From NCBI RefSeq assembly GCF_003550175.1, contig NZ_QXDF01000006.1:1-63184 (forward strand): 63,184 bases of DNA. Reading direction: 5' to 3'. A program made the position numbers and the translations under genes. The DNA is from Dichotomicrobium thermohalophilum. Its GTDB lineage: Bacteria; Pseudomonadota; Alphaproteobacteria; Rhizobiales; Rhodomicrobiaceae. This document shows positions 56,369 through 63,184 of this stretch, piece by piece. The notes below the pieces were generated by a model. That model saw only the letters and a list, made by a program, of their open reading frames with translations, ran no database searches and was not told the origin of the DNA. Within the stretch, counting starts at the first letter, position 1. Each line of letters opens with the position of its first letter.

Positions 56369-57300
56369 CACACGATCTGCGCCATGAAGTCCGGGCCGGC
56401 GCGCTGCAACAGCTCCTGGGCGGCATCCTTGCCCATTGCCTCAGCGTCGCTGACCGGGCCACTGCGCGCAGTCGCATGCGCTTCTGACCCGTCGGGGAGC
56501 AGGATTTGTCCTCGAAAACGCATCTGGTCGCCGTCCAGGTCAGCGAGCCCCGCAATCGGCGTGCGACAAGAGCCGTCCAGCTCGGCGAGGAATGCGCGCT
56601 CGGCGATGACGCGGACATGGGTCGGCCGGTCATGGATGGCGGAAAGCAGTTCGCGCCGTTCATCATCCTTCTTGCGGATCTGGATGCCGATAGCCCCTTG
56701 CGCGATGGCGGGCAGCATTTCGTCGGGGCTGACCGGCGCAGTGATCTTGTCGGCGTGGCCGAGCCGCTGAAGGCCGGCGACGGCGAGCAGGGTTGCGTCC
56801 GCCACACCTTCTTCCAGCTTGCGCAAGCGCGTCTCGACATTGCCGCGGTAGGTGATGACCTCGATATCCGGGCGAAGCTGCTTCACCTGGGCCTGCCGGC
56901 GCAGCGAGGAGGTGCCGACAACCGCGCCCTCCGGCAGATCGGTCAAGCCCTCGACCTTGAGGCTGATGAAGGCATCGCGCACATCCTCGCGCGGCATCAT
57001 GCACACGATTTCCAGCGGATCGGGCTCGATGGTCGGCACGTCCTTCATCGAGTGCACGGCCATGTCGATCTCGCCGGCGATCAGCGCGTCCTCGATCTCT
57101 TTCGTGAACAGGCCCTTGCCGCCGAACTCACGCAGCGCCTTGTCCTGGATCATGTCGCCGGAGGTCTTGATGATCACGATCTCGAAATCGTCATGGGTCA
57201 TGCCGTGCGCCGCGCAGAGCCGGTCGCGCAGCTCGTAAACCTGCGCGAGCGCGAGATTGCTGCCGCGTGTGCCGATACGGATGGGGTTTTCTCTCGGCAA
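56368..57300 (-). CDS. hemC: Porphobilinogen deaminase
   Basis: A 310-residue hydroxymethylbilane synthase. Motifs are IRIGTRGSNLALAQVYELRD, FTKEIEDALIAGEIDMAVHSMKDVP (active-site Lys/Asp region) and the dipyrromethane-bearing Cys in ELDGSCRTPIAGLA. The start is a TTG at 57300 because AGGAGG lies 8 bases upstream and family likeness begins right after it; a longer ATG form would add 39 unrelated residues. It heads hemC-hemD-mic60-hemY and is divergent from tsaD. Confidence 0.95.
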   Translation of the reverse strand: MPRENPIRIGTRGSNLALAQVYELRDRLCAAHGMTHDDFEIVIIKTSGDMIQDKALREFGGKGLFTKEIEDALIAGEIDMAVHSMKDVPTIEPDPLEIVCMMPREDVRDAFISLKVEGLTDLPEGAVVGTSSLRRQAQVKQLRPDIEVITYRGNVETRLRKLEEGVADATLLAVAGLQRLGHADKITAPVSPDEMLPAIAQGAIGIQIRKKDDERRELLSAIHDRPTHVRVIAERAFLAELDGSCRTPIAGLADLDGDQMRFRGQILLPDGSEAHATARSGPVSDAEAMGKDAAQELLQRAGPDFMAQIV

Positions 57301-57308
57301 GGGACGTT

Positions 57309-57314
57309 CCTCCT
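57309..57314 (-). promoter_or_regulatory. Ribosome binding site that fixes the hemC TTG start
   Basis: AGGAGG (minus strand) with an 8-base spacer to TTG at 57300. It is a perfect Shine-Dalgarno match and the only good one in front of hemC, which supports a TTG start. Confidence 0.75.
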
Positions 57315-57478
57315 GATTTTCCGGACGCTTCCCGTCGCGACTTCCCGAGCGGATGGACGGCTGTCGCGCACAGTGCGCGCCGTTTCGCGCATTTTTCCTG
57401 TTGCGCGTCCAAGGCACAACTCTATTGTGAAGGCAATATCAGCTTGAACCTCGCGTTGCCAGCGGCACGCCGATCAAA

Positions 57479-58576
57479 ATGACCTCCCCAGAACCAGTGC
57501 CGGGCCAGACCGTGCTCGGGATCGAAACAAGTTGCGACGAGACGGCCGCGGCTGTCGTGCGGCGCGGCGCGGATGGGCGCGGGGAAATCCTGTCCAACCT
57601 TGTGCGGTCCCAGATCGAGGATCATGCCGCGTTCGGCGGTGTTGTGCCGGAGATTGCGGCGCGGGCGCATGTCGAGGTGCTGGACAAGATGATCGCCGCT
57701 GCGCTCAGTGATGCGGGGCTCGGATGGGACGATCTTTCGGGCGTGGCGGCGACGGCGGGTCCCGGGCTGGCCGGGGGGCTGCTGGTCGGGCTGACGACCG
57801 CAAAGGCGATCGCGCTTGTCCGCGACCTACCGCTGATCGCGCTCAATCATCTCGAAGCCCACGCGCTGACCGCCGGACTGACCGACAATCTTCCGCCGCC
57901 GTATCTCATGCTGATCGTCTCGGGCGGGCACAGCCAGTTCATCATCGTGCGCGATGTCGGCGCTTACGAGCGGCTCGGGACGACGGTGGACGACGCGCTC
58001 GGCGAGGCGTTCGACAAGACGGCCAAGCTGCTGGGGCTGGGCTATCCGGGCGGGCCGGCGGTTGAGCGTGCGGCCGCGACAGGCGATGCGCGCCGTTTCG
58101 ACTTCCCCACGCCGATGGTTGGCCGGCCGGAGCCGCATTTCTCCTTCGCCGGGCTGAAGACAGCGGTGCGGCAGGCGGCGAATACGCTTGAGCCTGCGAG
58201 TGATCAGGACATTTCGGACATCTGCGCGTCGTTCCAGCGCGCGGCGGTCGCGGCCGTGAGCGACCGGGCGGAGACGGCGATGCGGCTCTACGCGCAGCGA
58301 ACGGGGCCAGATGCGCCGCGCCATTTCGTCGTCGCGGGCGGCGTGGCGGCGAACGCGGCGCTGCGCGCGGCGCTTGAGCGCGTCAGCGAAGCGAACGGAT
58401 TTTCGCTCTTCGTGCCACCGCCCCGGCTGTGTACGGACAATGCGGTGATGGTCGCGTGGGCGGGAGCGTTATGGCGCGATCGCGGACGTGCCGATCCGCT
58501 GGATGTGCCGGCGCGGGCGCGCTGGCCGCTCGATGTGAATGCGCCCAAAGCGATCGGCGCCGGCGTGAAGGCTTAG
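57479..58576 (+). CDS. tsaD: tRNA N6-threonylcarbamoyltransferase TsaD
   Basis: A 365-residue ASKHA-fold protein that adds the threonylcarbamoyl group to A37 of ANN-reading tRNAs. [14 protein letters not shown] at the start, the metal-binding HLEAHALT, and [12 protein letters not shown] are typical, as is [14 protein letters not shown]. It is followed by gpsA 27 bp on, a common alphaproteobacterial pairing. Confidence 0.97.
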   Translation: MTSPEPVPGQTVLGIETSCDETAAAVVRRGADGRGEILSNLVRSQIEDHAAFGGVVPEIAARAHVEVLDKMIAAALSDAGLGWDDLSGVAATAGPGLAGGLLVGLTTAKAIALVRDLPLIALNHLEAHALTAGLTDNLPPPYLMLIVSGGHSQFIIVRDVGAYERLGTTVDDALGEAFDKTAKLLGLGYPGGPAVERAAATGDARRFDFPTPMVGRPEPHFSFAGLKTAVRQAANTLEPASDQDISDICASFQRAAVAAVSDRAETAMRLYAQRTGPDAPRHFVVAGGVAANAALRAALERVSEANGFSLFVPPPRLCTDNAVMVAWAGALWRDRGRADPLDVPARARWPLDVNAPKAIGAGVKA

Positions 58577-58603
58577 ATCGCAAGGCCAGGGGAGAAGCTG
58601 GAG

Positions 58604-59623
58604 ATGGCGTATCAGAAGATCGGGGTCGTTGGCGGTGGAGCCTGGGGCACTGCACTCGCCCAGTCCGCACGACGGGCGGGGCGCGACGTGCTGCTCTGGG
58701 CCTATGAGCTTGAGACGGTCGAGGAGATCAACGAACACCGTACCAACCGTGTCTATCTGCCGAGCGTCACACTGGACCGCGGCATCCGCGCGACGGCCAA
58801 GACGGCCGAAATGGCCACCTGCGACCTGCTCCTCATGACCGTGCCAACGCAGTTCACAAGGGCGATTTCCGCGGAGATCGGGCCATACCTGAAAGAGGGA
58901 ACGCCGGTTCTTGCCTGCGCCAAGGGCTTCGAGCAGGAAACGCAGCTATTCCTCACCGACGTGTTGGCGCACACGCTGCCCAGCGCAATTTTGGGCGTGC
59001 TGTCCGGCCCGAGCTTTGCGGCAGAGGTCGCCCGCAACCTGCCAACGGCCCTGACGCTGGCGGTGGAGGATGAGGCGCTCGGGCGCGAACTGGCCGAGGC
59101 GCTTGGCCACCGCAACTTCCGGCTCTACTGGACCGATGACGTGCGCGGCGTCCAGATCGGCGGGGCAGTGAAGAATGTGCTGGCAATCGCGGCGGGGATC
59201 GTCGTGGGGCGCGCGCTTGGCGATAGTGCTCATGCGGCGGTCACCACGCGCGGCTTCGCCGAGTTGCGACGTTTCGGCGTGGCGCTGGGCGGGCAGCCCG
59301 AGACGCTGACGGGCCTGTCCGGCCTCGGCGACCTGATGCTGACCTGCTCCAGCACGAAGTCCCGCAACATGTCGCTCGGCAAGGCGCTGGGCAAGGGCCG
59401 AACGCTGGAGGATGTGCTGGGGACGCGACGCTCGGTCAGCGAGGGCGTCTACACAGCCGGCGCGGTTGTGGAACTGGCCCGCAAGCACGAGGTGGAGATG
59501 CCGATCTGCGCCGCGGTCCATGAGGTGCTCAGCGAGCGCATGAGCATCGACGCGGCAATCGAGTCGCTTTTGTCGCGGCCGGCGCGCGCCGAGCCGGAGC
59601 CGCTGGCGCGTTCAGCCGGTTGA
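58604..59623 (+). CDS. gpsA: NAD(P)H-dependent glycerol-3-phosphate dehydrogenase
   Basis: A 339-residue enzyme making sn-glycerol 3-phosphate for phospholipids. The nucleotide motif VVGGGAWGTALAQSA, the catalytic Lys in GGAVKNVLAIAAGI and the segment GLSGLGDLMLTCSS are standard. It follows tsaD and precedes the structured leader at 59664. Confidence 0.96.
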   Translation: MAYQKIGVVGGGAWGTALAQSARRAGRDVLLWAYELETVEEINEHRTNRVYLPSVTLDRGIRATAKTAEMATCDLLLMTVPTQFTRAISAEIGPYLKEGTPVLACAKGFEQETQLFLTDVLAHTLPSAILGVLSGPSFAAEVARNLPTALTLAVEDEALGRELAEALGHRNFRLYWTDDVRGVQIGGAVKNVLAIAAGIVVGRALGDSAHAAVTTRGFAELRRFGVALGGQPETLTGLSGLGDLMLTCSSTKSRNMSLGKALGKGRTLEDVLGTRRSVSEGVYTAGAVVELARKHEVEMPICAAVHEVLSERMSIDAAIESLLSRPARAEPEPLARSAG

Positions 59624-59663
59624 CATGGCCACCCTCTGGCGGCATGTTTCGCAACATGATGCA

Positions 59664-59782
59664 CTTCCGAATTACGAGCGCCCTGCGACTTAAGGGCCCG
59701 GCCGCTTGATAGCGGGCCGGGAGCCGCAGGGCATTGCGCGAATCCTCAGCGCTTCTCTCGATCAACGCTCGTAATTTGGAAG
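59664..59782 (+). ncRNA. Strongly folded 119-nt leader before the ACT-like gene
   Basis: Three nested or adjacent helices can be drawn. P1 pairs 59664-59680 with 59766-59782 (17 pairs, one G-U). P2 pairs 59681-59687 with 59725-59731 (7 pairs). P3 is a hairpin, 59697-59705 with 59712-59721 (9 pairs and one bulged G, loop TTGATA). A weaker GCGC/GCGC hairpin (59736-59752) may fill the rest. The ribosome site GGAAGG (59778-59783) of the next gene is inside the 3' strand of P1. This suggests a translation-controlling leader; a short palindromic mobile element is the alternative. No Rfam family is recognised. Confidence 0.6.
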
Positions 59783-59792
59783 GATTTCACCC

Positions 59793-60107
59793 ATGACCGT
59801 CATGCCGACGCCGCGCGCCGCCGAGAGCGCGCAACCTTTCTCCGTCCCCAGCGCCGAAACCCGAACCACCGCCGCGCCCGTGCGCGTGATGCGCGTGACC
59901 GGCGAGGCTGACCCCAACATTCTGGCGCGGATCGTTCAGCCGATGGTGAAGCTCGACCTGATGCCGCGCTATTTCCAAGTTCTGAGCGAGGACGGTGGCG
60001 AGATGCTGGCGGAGATCGCCTTTGCCGGTGTGGATGAAAACCAGGTCAAGCGCCTGCAGAGCACGTTGCAGGCAGTTATCGGCGTCACCGCTGTCGAGTT
60101 GCGCTAG
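59793..60107 (+). CDS. Stand-alone ACT-like domain protein
   Basis: A 104-residue protein. After a Pro/Ser/Thr-rich N terminus (1-30) it has an ACT-like fold of beta-alpha-beta type: VRVMRVTGEADPNILARIVQ, then LDLMPRYFQVL and GVDENQVKRLQSTLQAVIG. The general pattern recalls the small subunit of acetolactate synthase (IlvN/IlvM), but the signature glycine-rich loop is weak and no ilv gene is adjacent. Its role is unknown; a sensor of an amino acid is a reasonable guess. The start 59793 has GGAAGGA 8 bases before it, sequestered in the leader stem. Confidence 0.65.
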   Translation: MTVMPTPRAAESAQPFSVPSAETRTTAAPVRVMRVTGEADPNILARIVQPMVKLDLMPRYFQVLSEDGGEMLAEIAFAGVDENQVKRLQSTLQAVIGVTAVELR

Positions 60108-60159
60108 CGCCTTGCGAACCTCCGCCATGCTCCGCGTTGCGCGCCCAGCATGATGCGTA

Positions 60160-61983
60160 TCAGGCGGCGGACTCGGCGGCGCGTTCCGCGCGCTTGCGCA
60201 CATGCGGGTCGAGATGGCGCTTGCGCAGGCGGATCGCGTTCGGCGTGATCTCCACGAGTTCGTCGTCGTTGATGTAGCTGAGCGCGCGCTCCAGCGTCAT
60301 CTTCATCGGCGGCGTGAGCTTCACGGCATCATCCTTGCCCGCGGCGCGGACATTGCTGAGTTGCTTGCCCTTGAGCACATTGACTTCCAGATCGTTTCCC
60401 CGATTGTGCTCGCCGACGATCATGCCCTGATACACCTTGGTCTGCGGCTCGATCATCAGCGGGCCGCGGTCTTCCAGGTTCCACAGCGCGTAAGCGACAG
60501 CTTCCCCCTGGCTGTTGGACAGGAGCACGCCGGTGCGCCGCCCCTGGATTTCGCCGCGATAGGGCGCGTAGCCGTGGAAAATGCGGTTCATGACCGCCGT
60601 CCCGCGCGTGTCGGACAACAGCTCGCCGTGATAGCCGATCAGGCCGCGTGTTGGCACATGCAGGACCAGCCGCTGCCGCCCGCCGCCCGAGGGGCGCATG
60701 TCAATCAGATCGCCGCGCCGCTCGGACAGCTTCTGGACGACCGTGCCAGCGAATTCTTCATCCACGTCGATGATCGCTTCCTCGATCGGTTCGAGCCGCT
60801 GGCCGGTGTCGGGGTCGAGCTGGTACACGACCCGCGGTCGCGACACCGTCAGTTCGAAACCTTCGCGGCGCATGGTTTCGATGAGGATCGCCAGTTGAAG
60901 TTCGCCCCGCCCAGACACCAGGAAGGCGTCCTTGTCGTCGGTCTCATCCACCTTGAGGGCGACATTGCCCTCGGCCTCCTGGAATAGCCGCTCGCGGATG
61001 ACCCGGCTTTGCACCTTCTTGCCGTCCTGCCCTGCGAAAGGGCCGTCATTGATGCGGAAGGTCATGGACAGCGTCGGCGGGTCGATCGGTTGCGCCGGGA
61101 TCGGAGCCTCCACCTCCGGCGCGCAAAGCGTGTCGGCGACCGTCGCGGTATTCAACCCCGCGATCGCGACGATGTCGCCCGGTTCGGCGCGGTCGATCGG
61201 TGCGCGCCCTAGCCCGCGAAAGGCCAGCACTTTGGAGATGCGCCCGTGCTCCACAACCCCGCCGTCACGCGAGAGGGCCTTGATGGTCTGATTGGGCACC
61301 ACCGTGCCAGATGTCACGCGTCCGGTCAGGATGCGGCCGAGATAAGGATCGGCGTCGACCGTGGTCGCGAGCAGGCGGAACGGGCCGTCATCGACGTCGG
61401 GCGGCGGCACGTGGCGTATCACCAGGTCGAAAAGAGGCGCCATGTCCTCGCGCGGGCCGGATGGGTCTTCCGCCATCCAGCCCTCCTTGGCCGATCCGTA
61501 GAGGACGGGGAAATCAAGCTGTTCCTCGCTTGCGTCGAGCGCGGCGAACAGGTCGAAGACCTCATTGACGACCTCGGTGTGGCGCTCGTCGGGCTTGTCG
61601 ATCTTGTTGATCGCCACGATCGGCTTCAGCCCGACCTTGAGCGCCTTCTGCACCACGAACTTGGTCTGTGGCATCGGGCCCTCGGCAGCATCGACCAGGA
61701 CGATCGCGCCGTCGACCATGTTGAGGATGCGTTCGACCTCGCCGCCGAAATCGGCGTGGCCTGGCGTGTCGACGATATTGATACGCGTATCGCCCCAATC
61801 GAGCGACGTGACCTTCGCGAGGATGGTGATGCCGCGCTCGCGCTCAAGATCGTTGGAGTCCATCGCGCGGTCGGCAAGCTGCTGGTTCTCGCGGAACAGG
61901 CCGGACTGGCGCATCAGCACGTCGATCAGGGTGGTCTTGCCATGATCGACATGAGCGATGATGGCGATATTTCTTTTGCTCAT
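60160..61983 (-). CDS. typA: Ribosome-associated translational GTPase TypA/BipA
   Basis: A 607-residue GTPase of the EF-G-like family. G1 is AHVDHGKTTL, G3 is DTPGHADFGGE, G4 is NKIDKPD, and G2 is near RERGITILA. The C-terminal BipA domain (GQGEAVAYALWNLEDRG-like region, SNSQGEAVAYALWNLEDR) follows. It binds 70S ribosomes under stress. Length matches the family. It is transcribed opposite the ACT-like gene and upstream of the convergent area that follows. Confidence 0.96.
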   Translation of the reverse strand: MSKRNIAIIAHVDHGKTTLIDVLMRQSGLFRENQQLADRAMDSNDLERERGITILAKVTSLDWGDTRINIVDTPGHADFGGEVERILNMVDGAIVLVDAAEGPMPQTKFVVQKALKVGLKPIVAINKIDKPDERHTEVVNEVFDLFAALDASEEQLDFPVLYGSAKEGWMAEDPSGPREDMAPLFDLVIRHVPPPDVDDGPFRLLATTVDADPYLGRILTGRVTSGTVVPNQTIKALSRDGGVVEHGRISKVLAFRGLGRAPIDRAEPGDIVAIAGLNTATVADTLCAPEVEAPIPAQPIDPPTLSMTFRINDGPFAGQDGKKVQSRVIRERLFQEAEGNVALKVDETDDKDAFLVSGRGELQLAILIETMRREGFELTVSRPRVVYQLDPDTGQRLEPIEEAIIDVDEEFAGTVVQKLSERRGDLIDMRPSGGGRQRLVLHVPTRGLIGYHGELLSDTRGTAVMNRIFHGYAPYRGEIQGRRTGVLLSNSQGEAVAYALWNLEDRGPLMIEPQTKVYQGMIVGEHNRGNDLEVNVLKGKQLSNVRAAGKDDAVKLTPPMKMTLERALSYINDDELVEITPNAIRLRKRHLDPHVRKRAERAAESAA

Positions 61984-62148
61984 TCAGTTGGGTCCATCGG
62001 CGCAGCTGGCCACGCCTTATGTTGCGGTGCGAAATCGGCGGCAGGTTGGCCGAGCGTCGCTGCGCCGTCAATGGCTGCGCGCGCGGCGCAGGGCGTTTTG
62101 CTGGTTGTTTGGGTGTTTGGAAAGAAGATGGGAACTCGCGGGCGCATG

Positions 62149-62176
62149 AAAAAGGCGCGCCCGGCAGGGGCGCGCC
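62149..62176 (-). terminator. Intrinsic terminator of ompW
   Basis: A perfect 9-bp stem GGCGCGCCC (62154-62162) / GGGCGCGCC (62168-62176), loop of 5, followed on the minus strand by TTTTT (62153-62149). It is 43 bp after the ompW stop. The rest of 61984-62218 holds the typA promoter region with no clear boxes. Confidence 0.85.
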
Positions 62177-62218
62177 TCGTGTCTTGTGAGTCGTGCGCGA
62201 TTGTTTGCGCGCCAGAGC

Positions 62219-62932
62219 CTATTTGAGCGGCGGCAGCGGCTCGGCCGGCGCGCCGAACTTGTAGCCGAAGCCCAAGCCGACGATCCAGGGGTCGATGTCG
62301 ACTTCTTCGTCAATGGCCGGGCTGCTGGTGCTCGCATCCGTGCTGAGCCACAGCTTCTTGACGTCGACATTGAAGAACCAGTTGTCCCGAAGGTGATAAT
62401 CGAACCCCGCCTGCAGTGCCCAGCCGAAGCTGTCGTCAAGTTCCAGATTGGAAAAGCCGCTGGCGGCATCCTCGTTGTAGAATACCGTATAGTTCACGCC
62501 CGCGCCCACATACGGTTTAAACGCGCCCATATCGACATGATACTGCAGCGTGAGCGTCGGCGGCAGCAGCCAGATATCGCCGACATTCGTGCCGTCGGCC
62601 GTCTCGATATCGTGCGGCGCGGTCGCGAGGATCAGTTCCATCGCCAGGTTGGTCGTGAAGAAGTATGAGATGTCCAGTTCCGGAACAACGGTGTCGCTGA
62701 TGTCGAGATCGTCGAGCGCGCCAGTGCCGTCCTCATCCGGGATCACGCCGATGCCGCGCGCGCGGATCATCCAGCCCGGCCCCCAGATCGAGGCCGGTGC
62801 ATAATACTCTTCCTCCGCCGCGTACGCGTCTTTCGTGCTGATATCCGCAGCCTGCGCCGGCATGGCCATGGCCGCTCCGGCGACTACGGCAAGGCCCCCG
62901 AGAGCCGCGAATGTCTTGCTGACGATGTTCAT
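62219..62932 (-). CDS. ompW: OmpW-family outer-membrane protein
   Basis: A 237-residue outer-membrane beta-barrel of the OmpW family. The signal peptide is MNIVSKTFAALGGLAVVAGA with cleavage near PAQA-ADIS. Family patterns are SIWGPGWMIRARGIGVIPDE, TVVPELDISYFFTTNLAMEL and LPPTLTLQYHVDMGAFKPYV. OmpW forms a small hydrophobic-solute channel. A GGGGG ribosome site precedes the ATG, and an FNR/FixK box is upstream. Confidence 0.92.
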   Translation of the reverse strand: MNIVSKTFAALGGLAVVAGAAMAMPAQAADISTKDAYAAEEEYYAPASIWGPGWMIRARGIGVIPDEDGTGALDDLDISDTVVPELDISYFFTTNLAMELILATAPHDIETADGTNVGDIWLLPPTLTLQYHVDMGAFKPYVGAGVNYTVFYNEDAASGFSNLELDDSFGWALQAGFDYHLRDNWFFNVDVKKLWLSTDASTSSPAIDEEVDIDPWIVGLGFGYKFGAPAEPLPPLK

Positions 62933-63005
62933 TGTTGTCCCCCGAATTTCATGTTCGCCCGCGCCGCGAACGGCGTTGGAATCGCTGGGCGATTCGCTTC
63001 CTGTT

Positions 63006-63047
63006 ACGCTAAGCGGCTACATCAAACGTTGGCTTGATTTAAGTCAA
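63006..63047 (-). promoter_or_regulatory. FNR/FixK-type box and promoter of ompW
   Basis: TTGAT-TTAA-GTCAA at 63034-63047 matches the alphaproteobacterial FnrN/FixK consensus TTGA(C/T)-N4-(A/G)TCAA. A -10 candidate TAGCGT (minus strand, 63011-63006) would give a start near 62999, placing the box at about -41.5, the class II activation distance. ompW would then be induced under low oxygen. Confidence 0.6.
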
Positions 63048-63113
63048 ACACGGGGCGTGCGTTGCAGTGGTGATGCCTTTCGCGAGGCAGGGGTTGCCGC
63101 AGCGCAACAGCGC

Positions 63114-63184
63114 TCAGGGCCACAGATAGGCGATCCGCTCCAGCCGCGCGCGGCCATCGGTTCGCGCGCGCCTGCGGCAGGCCC
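63114..63184 (-). CDS. Unknown protein, C-terminal fragment (runs off the right edge)
   Basis: On the minus strand a frame is open from the edge to TGA at 63116-63114, reading (in part) RARTDGRARLERIAYLWP. Codon pattern is GC-rich and coding-like and the stop follows a plausible C-terminal Pro. Only about 22 residues are visible and no family can be named. Confidence 0.35.
   Translation of the reverse strand, partial: ACRRRARTDGRARLERIAYLWP

Noticed and set aside
59625-59693. 22-codon leader peptide (MATLWRHVSQHDALPNYERPAT) right after gpsA
   Set aside because: It has no ribosome site and no run of a single amino acid that would suggest attenuation, although it runs into the leader stem. 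A 21-codon frame from about 59644 is equally unsupported.

Overview
The window is GC-rich and reads as alphaproteobacterial chromosome, most like Hyphomicrobiales (Rhizobiales) or a close order. The evidence is the gene set (hemC-hemD-Mic60-hemY cluster, SUV3-like helicase, cytochrome bc1 operon with separate b and c1 genes, thiOSGE), direct-repeat LexA boxes of the alphaproteobacterial type, and a tRNA-His that lacks G-1 and carries A73. The genus is not identified.

Left part (1-27.5 kb) is accessory metabolism. After an IS110-type transposase tail at the edge come a UbiB/ABC1-like kinase and an oligoendopeptidase, then a degenerate NtrC-like regulator. Next is a sauT-sauS-like pair (acyl-CoA ligase plus CoA-acylating aldehyde dehydrogenase of the sulfoacetaldehyde dehydrogenase type) with a tripartite tricarboxylate transporter (TTT), a divergent LacI regulator and a bicupin. 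An arsR-arsC-acr3 arsenic operon sits in the middle. Then a tight 11-gene operon runs leftwards from 26.5 to 15.3 kb and ends at a clear intrinsic terminator: TPP enzyme, a complete four-subunit succinate dehydrogenase-like complex, a two-subunit class I fumarase-like hydratase, a methylmalonate-semialdehyde dehydrogenase-like enzyme and a second TTT transporter. A LysR regulator is divergent. This looks like a self-contained pathway that imports a substituted C4 acid, dehydrogenates it, hydrates it and finishes with decarboxylation and acyl-CoA formation; its substrate is unknown. The LysR gene runs antisense into tRNA-His, which looks like the border of the accessory region.

Middle part (27.5-42 kb): an orphan-looking SOS promoter with two LexA boxes, the thiamine genes thiO-thiS-thiG-thiE, conserved hypotheticals, rnhB, a radical SAM protein, two small glycosyltransferases, and a locus that matches DSF quorum sensing. 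That locus has an RpfC-like membrane hybrid kinase, a protein with an RpfG-like receiver joined to a PAS-histidine kinase instead of HD-GYP, and a divergent RpfF-like crotonase.

Right part (42-63 kb) is housekeeping: petABC (bc1), trmL-hemF, moaA, an S4 protein with the SUV3-like helicase, a DUF3108 protein, hemY-mic60-hemD-hemC, tsaD, gpsA, a small ACT-like protein behind a strongly folded leader, typA, and ompW with an FNR/FixK-type box.

The three most unusual items are the DSF-like locus, the SDH/fumarase/TPP/semialdehyde-dehydrogenase operon (possibly linked to the sauST-like genes), and the 119-nt structured leader before the ACT-like gene.
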